Numbered from the stretch's first letter, positions 1 through 5,710 are shown. The stretch is DNA of 5,710 nucleotides from JBFGFG01 sp041627475 (GCA_041627475.1 JBFKQZ010000211.1:1-5710), one strand, 5' to 3'. Translations and numbers: made by a program. The notes: generated by a model not told the origin, from the letters alone.

Positions 1-324
1 CTCGGCGTCGTCGACCTGTTCGCGATCGTCGGCGGCACCTCCGAGCGGCACGTCAAGGCCGTGGCCGACGAGGTCGAGCTGCAGCTGAAGCGTGACCACG
101 AGCGACCGGTGCTGCGCCGTGAGGGCACGCCCGAGTCCGGCTGGGTCCTGCTCGACTACGGCGACATCGTCGTGCACGTCTTCCACGTCGAGGAGCGGCA
201 GGTCTTCGACCTCGAGCGGCTCTGGGGCGACGTGCCGCGGCGCGACCCCGGCACGGGCGAGGTCACCGACCCGGGCCGACTGCAGCCGCGCGAGCAGCGC
301 GACGACCTGCTGGTCGAGGGCTGA
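1..324 (+). CDS. rsfS: Ribosomal silencing factor RsfS (Iojap/YbeB family), 5' end missing
   Basis: RsfS binds ribosomal protein uL14 on the large subunit and blocks joining of the subunits, lowering translation when nutrients are scarce. The frame is open from the first base and gives 107 residues ending in TGA. The visible part starts at the family's LGVVDLFAIVGGTSERHVKA block (residues 1-20), where other members have a D-x-F-x-I-x-x-(G/A)-x-S-x-R-x-V pattern. It continues with the diagnostic WVLLDYGDIVVHVF strand (48-61) and the LERLW helix (71-75). About 30 N-terminal residues are probably outside the window. After LERLW there is a polar tail of about 30 residues, rich in Asp, Arg and Pro, of the kind seen in actinobacterial members. 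The next gene begins at the base after the stop codon, so the two are almost certainly cotranscribed. nadD often precedes rsfS in actinobacteria and would be expected just to the left. Identification is secure from the motifs. Confidence 0.95.
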   Translation, partial: LGVVDLFAIVGGTSERHVKAVADEVELQLKRDHERPVLRREGTPESGWVLLDYGDIVVHVFHVEERQVFDLERLWGDVPRRDPGTGEVTDPGRLQPREQRDDLLVEG

Positions 325-978
325 GTGTCCCGGCTGTACCTCGTCCGGCACGGTGAGTCGGTCTGGAACCAGCAGGCGATCGTCCAGGGCCAGGACGGGC
401 CGGGGCTGACCGACCGCGGGCACGAGCAGGCACGGCGGCTCGGCACGTGGCTGCGTGACGAGGTGACCGACGACGTGGCGTTCGTCGCGTCCGACCTCGA
501 CCGGTGTCGTGAGACCGCTGCACCCTTCGCTGCCACCCTCGGCCGCGATCCCGAGCTGGACGTGTCGTTGCGCGAGCGGCACTTCGGGTCGTGGCAGGGC
601 CTGCACCGCGACGAGCTGGCCCGGCGCGACCCGGACCGCTGGCGCCGGTTCCGGGCCCGGGAGGACGTCATCGCCGAGGTCGGCGGAGAGTCGACGCCGG
701 ACCTGGTGGACCGCGTCCTGCCGACCCTGCGCAGGCTCGCGGCCGCGCACCCCGTCACGGTCGTGGTGACGCACGGCGGCCCCGTGTGGCACGGCGTCCA
801 TGCACTGCTCGACGTCGAGGACGGGGTCCTCGGCTACGTCGCCAACGCCGGCGTGACGATCGTCGACCTGCACGGTGACGACACGGCGCACCTGCTGACG
901 TGGAACCAGGTGGGGCACCTGCCGTACGACCTACGCACGACGTGGCCGCACCCGCGAGGCCAGGGCGACGCCGCCTGA
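325..978 (+). CDS. Histidine phosphatase family protein (phosphoglycerate mutase-like; possible GpgP-type phosphatase)
   Basis: This is a cytoplasmic phosphatase of the histidine phosphatase superfamily (217 residues), which works through a phosphohistidine intermediate. The N-terminus reads YLVRHGESVWN, with the RHG catalytic motif at residues 8-10 (His9 as nucleophile). Other active-site elements are SDLDRCRETA (56-65, Arg60 in the phosphate pocket), LRERHFGSW (82-90, Glu84 as likely acid/base), GGES (120-123) and the second catalytic histidine in VVVTHGG (His150). All expected catalytic residues are present, so the enzyme should be active. The GTG start lies directly after the rsfS TGA. 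A GAGGG at 316-320 serves as ribosome binding site, and the RHG motif sits at the usual distance from this start. In Mycobacterium tuberculosis the gene after rsfS is gpgP, glucosyl-3-phosphoglycerate phosphatase of methylglucose lipopolysaccharide synthesis, and this gene has the same position. A GpgP-like role is therefore inferred from synteny only. Alpha-ribazole phosphatase or a broad-specificity phosphatase are alternatives. Confidence 0.9.
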   Translation: MSRLYLVRHGESVWNQQAIVQGQDGPGLTDRGHEQARRLGTWLRDEVTDDVAFVASDLDRCRETAAPFAATLGRDPELDVSLRERHFGSWQGLHRDELARRDPDRWRRFRAREDVIAEVGGESTPDLVDRVLPTLRRLAAAHPVTVVVTHGGPVWHGVHALLDVEDGVLGYVANAGVTIVDLHGDDTAHLLTWNQVGHLPYDLRTTWPHPRGQGDAA

Positions 979-990
979 CGGTCCCTCGTC

Positions 991-1101
991 TCAGGCCGCA
1001 TCGTCGGCCGGCACGGCGATGGACACGACGTCGGTCGTCATGCGTACCGCCCCGAGAACTCGTCCGCAGGCCCACGCGACGTCAGGGAGGGGCGGCGTCA
1101 T
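991..1101 (-). CDS. Possible small protein of 36 residues, ATGA-coupled to the FAD oxidoreductase gene
   Basis: On the minus strand an ATG at 1101-1099 overlaps the TGA of the upstream FAD oxidoreductase gene as ATGA, the classic geometry for coupled translation. The frame runs 36 codons to a TGA at 993-991. The product begins MTPPLPDVAWACGR and ends MTTDVVSIAVPADDAA. It has no recognisable domain, signal peptide or membrane segment. About five-sixths of the codons end in G or C; the second half is close to the local norm and the first half is less so. There is no Shine-Dalgarno-like sequence before the ATG, so expression would depend on coupling. An internal ATG at 1041 would give 16 residues only. 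The frame also covers the hairpin at 999-1021. It could equally be a chance frame in a GC-rich gap; I favour neither strongly. Confidence 0.3.
   Translation of the reverse strand: MTPPLPDVAWACGRVLGAVRMTTDVVSIAVPADDAA
999..1021 (+). terminator. Hairpin after the histidine phosphatase gene, possible terminator without U-tract
   Basis: The arms CATCGTCG (999-1006) and CGGCGATG (1014-1021) form an 8-base-pair stem with one U-G pair around a 7-base loop. The hairpin lies 20 bases after the phosphatase stop codon. The U-G pair becomes an A-C mismatch in minus-strand RNA, so the structure is better for the plus-strand transcript. A second small hairpin (ACGAC/GTCGT, 1025-1038) follows. No T-run follows either one, so this is not a canonical intrinsic terminator, though GC-rich actinobacteria often use such hairpins or Rho. 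Rightward transcripts need to end in this convergent gap, which fits, but inverted repeats arise easily in DNA this GC-rich. Confidence 0.3.
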
Positions 1102-2111
1102 CCGAGACGGTCGCGGAGCGTCCCCGCGGCCGTCCAGCCGGACAGTGCGGCGCCCTCGACGCGGCCACCGGCGAAGACGTCCCCGGCGAACCGCACCGGA
1201 CCCGGGGTGTCAGCACCGGGGGCGAGCCAGCGCAGCGACGTCAGCGGTGCGCTGTAGCGCCAGCGCTGGACATGCACGACCGCGACCTCGTCGGTGCCGA
1301 GGACCGGCGAGGCGGCCACGACCAGGGCGGCAGCGACCTCCTCGTCGTCGTCGTCCCAGTGCGCACGGCTCCAGTCGCCGTTCGCGTGGATGGTCAGGGC
1401 GGGGACCGGCGAGATGCCCTTGGCCTGGTTGTCGGCGACGAAGTCGAGCACCGGGTCGTCGAGCAGCCGCACGGCACCCGGGGCCGGCAGGCCGACCGTG
1501 CCGGTGGGGACGGCGAGCGCGGCGATGCACGGTTCGTACTCCACGTCGCGCAGCTCGCCGTCGAGGGGGTCGGGAAGCCGTACGCCGCCGGCATCGAGCA
1601 GGGCGAGGGCCTGTGGGACGGGTGGCGTGCACAACAGGGCGTCGGCGCGCACCTCGTCGTCGGCCGTGGTCGCGACCCACGCGCCGTCCCACCCGAGGGA
1701 GGTGACGCGCACGCCGCAGCGGACGTCCGCGAGCTCGTCGGCGAGTGCCTCGGGGAGGCCGCGCTGGTACGGCGCGGCGCGGAACCGGGGGTGGCCGTCG
1801 CCGGCGGCGGCCGGCGGGGTGTGCGAGCCCTCGCCGAGCGTGACGTCCGGGGAGCCCCGGAACCACTCCACGAGCCAGCCGTTGTCCCGCCAGCGGTCGG
1901 TCTCGGCGGCCAGCTCGCGGCTGCGCAGCGTGATGAACTGCGCGCCGTGGTCGAAGACCGGGCCGTCGGGCCCGTGCGGGCGTCGCGTCGCCATGCGACC
2001 ACCCGGTCGTCGGCCCTTGTCGAGCACCACGACCTCGTGTCCGGCGTGCTCCAGCACCCGCGCGCCGACCAGTCCTGCGATGCCCGCGCCGACGACCAGC
2101 ACCCGTGCCAT
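1098..2111 (-). CDS. FAD-dependent oxidoreductase, renalase-like (NAD(P)-binding amine-oxidase fold)
   Basis: The predicted protein has 337 residues. It opens with an FAD-binding Rossmann fold: MARVLVVGAGIAGLVGARVL carries GxGxxG at 8-13, followed by the acidic ribose-binding residue at the end of strand 2 (VVLDKGRRPGGRMATRR, 28-44, including the GGRM turn typical of amine-oxidase-like flavoproteins). FDHGAQF (53-59) and the C-terminal FAD-binding block FAGDVFAGGRVEGAALSGW (308-326) resemble bacterial renalase-type proteins, as do YEPCIAAL (192-199) and QRWRYSAP (282-289). Characterised bacterial renalases oxidise isomeric dihydro-NAD(P), but many relatives have unknown substrates, so the reaction here is not settled. 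No signal peptide is seen, so it is likely cytoplasmic. The ATG lies one base after the TGA of the acetoacetyl-CoA synthetase gene (TGACATG), with only a weak GGGG as ribosome binding site, which suggests coupled translation. That linkage does not reveal the substrate. The flavoprotein class is secure; the renalase-like subfamily is probable. Confidence 0.85.
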   Translation of the reverse strand: MARVLVVGAGIAGLVGARVLEHAGHEVVVLDKGRRPGGRMATRRPHGPDGPVFDHGAQFITLRSRELAAETDRWRDNGWLVEWFRGSPDVTLGEGSHTPPAAAGDGHPRFRAAPYQRGLPEALADELADVRCGVRVTSLGWDGAWVATTADDEVRADALLCTPPVPQALALLDAGGVRLPDPLDGELRDVEYEPCIAALAVPTGTVGLPAPGAVRLLDDPVLDFVADNQAKGISPVPALTIHANGDWSRAHWDDDDEEVAAALVVAASPVLGTDEVAVVHVQRWRYSAPLTSLRWLAPGADTPGPVRFAGDVFAGGRVEGAALSGWTAAGTLRDRLG

Positions 2112-2112
2112 G

Positions 2113-4056
2113 TCAGCCCCGCTGCGCGGCGAGCGCCACGTACTGGCCGAGGCACTCGGGATTGGCGAGCGCACCCTCGGCGGCGACGTCGGCGAGGTCC
2201 TCGCCCTGGAGCAGCCGCTTGACCGGCACCTCGAGCTTCTTGCCCGACAGCGTGCGGGGGACGTCGGTGACGCCGTGGACCTCGTCGGGGACGTGCCGTG
2301 GGCTGAGCCGCTGGCGCAGCACGCCCGCGAGCTCCCGGCGCCGCGCGTCGTCGACCTCACCGGCGGCAGGTGCGACGAACAGCACGAGCTCGCCGGGGCC
2401 GTCCGGCTCCTCGAGGTGGACCACGAGCGAGGCCTTCACCCAGTCGAGCTCGTCGACGGCCGAGTAGAACTCCGCCGTGCCCATGCGCACGCCGCCACGG
2501 TTGAGCGTCGCGTCGGACCGACCGGTGATGATGCACGAGCCGTGCTCGGTCACCGTCAGCCAGTCGCCGTGGCGCCACACGTCGCCGAACGGCTCGAAGT
2601 AGGCGGCGCGGTACCGACTGCCGTCCTCGTCGTCCCAGAAGCCCACCGGCATCGACGGCATCGGCCGGGTGATGACCAGCTCACCGCGCGCGCCGACCAG
2701 CGGGGTGCGGTCCGGGGCCCACGCCTGCACGTCGCAGCCGAGGCAGCGGCACGAGATCTCACCGGCACGGACCGGGACGAGCGGGGCGCCCGCCACGAAC
2801 GCGGTGCAGACGTCGGTGCCGCCGCTGGCCGAGACGACCTGGACGTGGTCACCCACGGCGTCGTGGACCCATGCGAAGCCCTCGGGGGGCAGCGGTGCGC
2901 CGGTCGACCCGACCTGGCCGAGGCCACCGAGGTCGAACTCCTCGCCGGGGACCAGTCCCTCCTTGCGGCAGGTGAGGAGGAAGGGCGCCGAGACGCCGAG
3001 CACGTCGAGCGACTCGTCGGCGGCGAGGCGCCACAGCGTGCGGAGGTCCGGGTGGCCCGGGTCGCCGTCGAAGAGCACGACCGTCGCACCGACCAGCAGG
3101 CCGGACACGAGGTAGTTCCACATCATCCAGCCGGTGGTCGTGAACCAGCTGAAGCGGTCCCCGGGGCCGAGGTCGTGGTGGAGGCCGAGCACCTTGCAGT
3201 GCTCGAGCAGGATGCCGCCGTGACCGTGGACGATCGCCTTGGGGCGGCCGGTCGTGCCGGACGAGTAGAGGACGTACAGCGGGTGGTCGAAGGGGACCGG
3301 CTCGAACGTCAGGTCGCCCGGTTCGCCCAGCAGGTCGTCCCAGGGCACGACGTCCGGCATCGTCGCGTCGTCGTCCCGGTAGGGGAGCAGCACGGTCGCG
3401 TCGAGGCTGGGCAGGGCGGCCCGGATCGCCGCCACCTGCTCGTGTCGGTCGACGTCCTTGTCCCCGTAGCGGTAGCCGTCGACCGCGAGCAGCACCTTCG
3501 GCTCGATCTGCGTCACCCGGTCGACGACGGCCTCGACGCCGAACTCCGGGGCGCAGCTCGACCAGACCGCCCCGAGCGACGCGCACGCGAGGAACGCCAC
3601 GATCGTCTCGGGGACGTTGGGGAGGTAGGCGACGACCCGGTCACCGCGCCCCACACCCAGACGGACCAGCCCCGCACGACAGCGGGCGACCTGGTCACGC
3701 AGCTCGTCGTAGGACAGCTCGACGCGGTCCCGGCTCTGGCTGTGGGCGACGACGGCCGGCCCGTCACCGCGCAGCGCGTGCCGGGCGTAGTTCAGCGTCG
3801 CGCCCGGTGCCCAGGTCGCGTCGGGGAGCGTGGCGTCGGCGAGCAGCGTCGCGGGGGGCGTGTCCCAGACGACGTCGAACTCGTCGGCGACGAGGCCCCA
3901 GAAGCCCTCGAGGTCCTCGACCGACCACTGCCACAGGGCGTCGTAGTCCGGCAGCTCACGGCCGCTGGTCGCCGCCGCCCGCGTCAGGAAGCGGCCCATG
4001 CGTGTCGTCGCGAGCGCGTCGTCGTCGGGCTCCCAGAGCACGGTCCCGGCCTGCAC
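2113..4056 (-). CDS. aacS: Acetoacetyl-CoA synthetase (acetoacetate--CoA ligase)
   Basis: This enzyme activates acetoacetate with ATP and CoA to acetoacetyl-CoA (EC 6.2.1.16), letting the cell use ketone-body or polyhydroxybutyrate-derived carbon. The 647-residue length matches the family (about 650). The N-terminal part (about 1-100) resembles the acetyl-CoA-synthetase N-terminal domain. The AMP-binding core follows: YSSGTTGRPK P-loop (264-273) with an IVH tail, FTTTGWMMWN (305-314), SASGGTD (409-415), the TRPMPSMPVGFW block (463-474) characteristic of this subfamily, HGDW (496-499) and TGRSDATLNRGGVRMG (511-526). The C-terminal PRTLSGKKLEVPVK contains the catalytic lysine (Lys606). The subfamily call rests on the MPSMPVGFW, RGGVRMGTAEFY and SGKKLEVPVK patterns, which separate it from acetyl-CoA synthetase. 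I chose the GTG at 4056 because GGGAG lies 8 bases upstream; the in-frame GTG at 4062 is too close to the purine run. The frame stays open to 4188, but the extra residues are Arg-rich and look non-coding. The FAD oxidoreductase gene follows after one base. Confidence 0.93.
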   Translation of the reverse strand: MQAGTVLWEPDDDALATTRMGRFLTRAAATSGRELPDYDALWQWSVEDLEGFWGLVADEFDVVWDTPPATLLADATLPDATWAPGATLNYARHALRGDGPAVVAHSQSRDRVELSYDELRDQVARCRAGLVRLGVGRGDRVVAYLPNVPETIVAFLACASLGAVWSSCAPEFGVEAVVDRVTQIEPKVLLAVDGYRYGDKDVDRHEQVAAIRAALPSLDATVLLPYRDDDATMPDVVPWDDLLGEPGDLTFEPVPFDHPLYVLYSSGTTGRPKAIVHGHGGILLEHCKVLGLHHDLGPGDRFSWFTTTGWMMWNYLVSGLLVGATVVLFDGDPGHPDLRTLWRLAADESLDVLGVSAPFLLTCRKEGLVPGEEFDLGGLGQVGSTGAPLPPEGFAWVHDAVGDHVQVVSASGGTDVCTAFVAGAPLVPVRAGEISCRCLGCDVQAWAPDRTPLVGARGELVITRPMPSMPVGFWDDEDGSRYRAAYFEPFGDVWRHGDWLTVTEHGSCIITGRSDATLNRGGVRMGTAEFYSAVDELDWVKASLVVHLEEPDGPGELVLFVAPAAGEVDDARRRELAGVLRQRLSPRHVPDEVHGVTDVPRTLSGKKLEVPVKRLLQGEDLADVAAEGALANPECLGQYVALAAQRG

Positions 4057-4061
4057 GTCCA

Positions 4062-4069
4062 CCTCTCCC
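4062..4069 (-). promoter_or_regulatory. Ribosome binding site deciding the aacS start
   Basis: Read on the minus strand this is GGGAGAGG. Two in-frame GTG codons follow. The first (4062) overlaps the purine run, while the second (4056) stands 8 bases after GGGAG and 5 after AGAGG, which is normal spacing. This favours the second GTG. Confidence 0.6.
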
Positions 4070-4105
4070 GTCGGTGGCGTGCGACGGTAGTGCCGACCGG
4101 AGGCC

Positions 4106-4133
4106 CACACGGGACGGGACCTCCGTCCCTGTG
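4106..4133. repeat. Inverted repeat GGGACGG-N5-CCGTCCC, candidate operator or leader hairpin
   Basis: The perfect 7-base arms GGGACGG (4111-4117) and CCGTCCC (4123-4129) are separated by 5 bases. The pairing extends outward past one unpaired C (4110) through CACA (4106-4109) and TGTG (4130-4133), giving 11 base pairs in all. It lies midway between the divergent genes, about 50 bases from each start codon. The 19-base dyad is of a size bound by dimeric repressors such as TetR-family proteins, so an operator controlling one or both genes is plausible. As RNA it would be a stable hairpin. No regulator gene is visible in the window to pair it with. Confidence 0.45.
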
Positions 4134-4170
4134 CGGACGTCGCGGTGCCCCGGACAGTCATGTGACATCG

Positions 4171-4175
4171 AGGAG
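4171..4175 (+). promoter_or_regulatory. Ribosome binding site of the 166-residue protein gene
   Basis: AGGAG stands 6 bases before the GTG at 4182, a near-ideal match and spacing. It is the main reason for starting the gene at 4182 rather than using the long open frame that extends further upstream through the aacS coding region. The ATG at 4160-4162 is in another frame and is followed at once by TGA. Confidence 0.75.
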
Positions 4176-4181
4176 ACTGCC

Positions 4182-4682
4182 GTGGCACGAGAGCTCACCA
4201 CCGTGCAGCCGTTGCCGCCCGGCGACCACGCGGAGGTGTTCCGTGGGTCGCCGGACGTCTGGTTGCCGTCGCCTCGTGCGATCGGTCCCGGACGGTGGCG
4301 CATCACGCTGCGAGCGGGCGGTGCGCACCGCGACGTCACCTGTCTGGTCGGCGACCCGTGGACGACGCGGGACGGCGTCGAGCGGCACCTGCGCTGGGTG
4401 CCGCTCCCGGCGGAGGGTGACGTCATCCCGGTCGAGCGGTGGCTGCCGTCGCTCGACGGTGAGCTGTTCCTCGTGGGCGCCTCCGCGACGCCCTCGCTGC
4501 TGCTGACCGGGCAGGTCGACGTGCCGCTGGGGCGGATCGGTGAGGCCGTCGACGCAGTGCTGCTCGGTCGGGTGGCGCAGCGCACGGCCGCAGCCTTTCT
4601 CATCGATGTCGCGGCCCGGATCGCGGCGGCGAGCGACGCCGCTGCTCAGTCAGCAGTGAGCGGGACCCACCAGCGCAGCTGA
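4182..4682 (+). CDS. Conserved-looking hypothetical protein, 166 residues
   Basis: I do not recognise a named family. The protein starts VARELTTVQPLPPGDHAEVF and is soluble, with no signal peptide or membrane segment. Residues 18-110 alternate short strands and turns: EVFRGSPDVWLP (18-29), GRWRITLRAGGAHRDVTCLVG (37-57), RHLRWVPLP (69-77), RWLPSLDGELFLVG (86-99) and SLLLTGQVDVPLG (105-117). A C-terminal helix follows, RVAQRTAAAFLIDVAARIAAA (130-150), and then a low-complexity Ala/Ser tail. The strand-rich body with a final long helix, and the pattern leading from LTG into that helix, are vaguely reminiscent of SRPBCC (START-like) ligand-binding proteins, but this is only an impression. Coding status is supported by the AGGAG site, GC-rich third positions and sensible protein composition. 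The gene is divergent from aacS, and its last 37 bases overlap the convergent kinase gene. The trailing tail after residue 150 may simply reflect that overlap. Confidence 0.75.
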   Translation: MARELTTVQPLPPGDHAEVFRGSPDVWLPSPRAIGPGRWRITLRAGGAHRDVTCLVGDPWTTRDGVERHLRWVPLPAEGDVIPVERWLPSLDGELFLVGASATPSLLLTGQVDVPLGRIGEAVDAVLLGRVAQRTAAAFLIDVAARIAAASDAAAQSAVSGTHQRS

Positions 4683-5710
4683 GCGCCGCCGTCGGGGCCG
4701 TCGACGAGCTCGCACCGCCCGCCGTGGCGGCGAGCACGTGCGTCGAGGTTGCCCATGCCCAGGCCGTGGCCGTGGCGGGAGGGCGACGCGGTCCCCGTCC
4801 CGATCCCGTCGTCGCCGACCAGCAGGGCAGCGCCCTCCTCGTCGACCTCCAGTCGCGGCGTGATGCGCGTGGCCTCGGCGTGCCGGGTGGCGTTGGTGAC
4901 GCCCTCCCGCAGCACCGCGACCATGTCGTTGGTCACGGCGAGTGGGACGACGCTGGGGTCGCCCGCCACCTGCAGGGGCTGGAGGCCGACGGTGATCGGC
5001 TGCATTGCGGCGACGACGGCACGGAGCCGGTCCTCCAGCGGGAGTGGCCCCGGGTCGTGCATCGATGCGATCGTCGCCCTGAGGTCCGCGATGGCGGCAT
5101 CGAGCTCGGTGATCACGCCCTCGACGGCGTCGCGCCACGTCTCGTTCTCGAGCTGGCGCGACAGACCGTCGAGCCGGAGGCCGGCACCGAAGAGTCGTTG
5201 GATCACCGTGTCGTGCAGGTCCCGGGCGATGCGCTCGCGGTCGAGGCGGACGGCGAGCTGCTCGACCTGTTCGCGTGCTCGTGCGTAGCCGACGGCGATC
5301 GCGACGCGCCGCCCGAAGCTGCGCAGGACCGGGACGGCCGCGACGGCGTCGTGCGGGACACGGACGGCGTCACCGTCCGTCGCCACACGCACGACGACGG
5401 TGTCGTCGTCGAGGACCGTCTCACCGGCAGGCCCGGGCGGGAGCGTGGTCAGCGTCACCTCGGTGCCGGGCAGGTCGGCGAGGTCGGCGGCCGCCCGCCG
5501 CGTCGCGTCCAGTCCCTCGGCCATCGTCGCGCCGCCGAGCACGGTCGTGGCCACGTCGGCGACCGCGGCGTCGACACGGGCCTGCCGGGCGAGCCGCTCG
5601 ACGTCGCGAGCGTTGCGGATGGCGGTGCCGGCGACGGCCGCGAGCCCGACGACGAGCCGTCGGTCCTCGGCCGTGAACCCGCCGGGCTTGTCGGTGAGGT
5701 AGAGGTTCCC
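4646..5710 (-). CDS. GAF-domain sensor histidine kinase, DevS/DosS-like, N-terminal part outside the window
   Basis: The visible 354 residues are the C-terminal part of a two-component sensor kinase; the frame runs through the right edge with no start in view. Residues 1-38 end a GAF domain (GNLYLTDKPGG, FTAEDRRLVVGLA, AIRNA), closely resembling the end of the first GAF domain of mycobacterial DevS/DosS. Residues 45-150 occupy the place of the second GAF domain but are short, with a typical closing helix (LRSFGRRVAIAVGYARAREQ). The HisKA_3 dimerisation and phosphoacceptor helix reads DRERIARDLHDTVIQRLF, with the autophosphorylated histidine at 166 (codon 5215-5213). The HATPase_c domain shows the N-box (REGVTNATRHAEA, 268-280), the G1 box DDGIGTG (300-306) and the G2 box GHGLGMGNLDARARRHGG (314-331). 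All catalytic elements are present. Kinases of this family phosphorylate NarL/FixJ-type regulators; none is visible here. Whether the first GAF binds haem cannot be judged, because the ligand region lies outside. The stop at 4646 is inside the convergent 166-residue protein gene. Confidence 0.93.
   Translation of the reverse strand, partial: GNLYLTDKPGGFTAEDRRLVVGLAAVAGTAIRNARDVERLARQARVDAAVADVATTVLGGATMAEGLDATRRAAADLADLPGTEVTLTTLPPGPAGETVLDDDTVVVRVATDGDAVRVPHDAVAAVPVLRSFGRRVAIAVGYARAREQVEQLAVRLDRERIARDLHDTVIQRLFGAGLRLDGLSRQLENETWRDAVEGVITELDAAIADLRATIASMHDPGPLPLEDRLRAVVAAMQPITVGLQPLQVAGDPSVVPLAVTNDMVAVLREGVTNATRHAEATRITPRLEVDEEGAALLVGDDGIGTGTASPSRHGHGLGMGNLDARARRHGGRCELVDGPDGGAQLRWWVPLTAD

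Larger units (their letters stand above)
4057..4181. promoter_or_regulatory. Divergent intergenic region, promoters for aacS and the 166-residue protein gene
   Basis: These 125 bases separate two divergently read genes, so both promoters are expected here. For the leftward aacS unit, TACCGT on the minus strand (4089-4084) fits the actinobacterial TAnnnT -10 pattern and would give a leader of about 20 bases, but no good -35 hexamer lies at the right distance. I find no convincing -10 for the rightward gene. The region holds a strong inverted repeat (listed separately) and a short GTCA-TG-TGAC palindrome at 4157-4166, just before the rightward ribosome binding site. The presence of promoters is inferred from gene orientation; the exact elements are uncertain. 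Confidence 0.5.

Noticed and set aside
156..758. A minus-strand open frame of 200 codons opposite rsfS and the phosphatase gene
   Set aside because: The product is Arg/Ser-rich and motif-free, while the opposite strand carries rsfS and all histidine-phosphatase active-site motifs.
1338..1358. Short GTC/CTC trinucleotide run
   Set aside because: It encodes the Asp/Glu stretch DDDDEE (residues 253-258) within the FAD oxidoreductase and is not a separate repeat element.
900..2222. A plus-strand open frame of 440 codons opposite the FAD oxidoreductase gene
   Set aside because: It is antisense to a well-supported flavoprotein gene, with low-complexity composition and no plausible start context.
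4157..4166. GTCA-TG-TGAC palindrome as a CRP/FNR-like operator
   Set aside because: Arms of 4 bases are too short to support a site by eye, and it matches no full consensus that I can confirm.
4057..4188. N-terminal extension of acetoacetyl-CoA synthetase up to the ATG at 4188
   Set aside because: The 44 extra residues are Arg-rich without family similarity, would overlap the rightward gene's ribosome binding site and start, and a well-spaced GGGAG precedes the GTG at 4056.
1294..4506. A plus-strand open frame of 1070 codons lying opposite aacS and the FAD oxidoreductase gene
   Set aside because: It is antisense to two genes with clear family motifs, is made of Arg/Gly/Val/Asp-rich sequence without domains, and is explained by the scarcity of stop codons in GC-rich DNA.

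Overview
The window is very GC-rich (G or C at nearly every third codon position, frequent GTG starts) and fits a high-GC actinobacterium. Three things support this: the rsfS/histidine-phosphatase pair, which matches the order in Mycobacterium (rsfS next to the phosphatase gpgP); a sensor kinase resembling DevS/DosS; and the codon use. The species cannot be named from the sequence. I see no mobile element, CRISPR array, tRNA or rRNA, so this looks like ordinary chromosome.

Layout. (1) Positions 1-978, plus strand: the end of rsfS (ribosomal silencing factor), followed without a gap by a histidine-phosphatase gene. (2) Positions 979-1097: a short convergent gap with a hairpin, overlapped by a possible 36-codon minus-strand ORF. 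(3) Positions 1098-4056, minus strand: acetoacetyl-CoA synthetase, then one base later a renalase-like FAD oxidoreductase; these are probably one transcript. (4) Positions 4057-4181: the only divergent promoter region in the window, carrying a strong inverted repeat. (5) Positions 4182-4682, plus strand: an unrecognised 166-residue protein with a good ribosome binding site. (6) Positions 4646-5710, minus strand: the C-terminal part of a DevS-type sensor histidine kinase, which runs off the right edge and overlaps the preceding gene tail to tail by 37 bases.

The groups appear functionally separate: translation dormancy and a small phosphatase on the left; activation of acetoacetate (ketone-body or polyhydroxybutyrate carbon) in the middle, with a flavoenzyme of unknown substrate attached; and two-component sensing on the right. 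No new multi-gene system is evident. The best leads are the inverted repeat between the divergent genes, the unknown 166-residue protein with its overlap with the kinase, the shortened second sensor domain of the kinase, and the ATGA-coupled small ORF.
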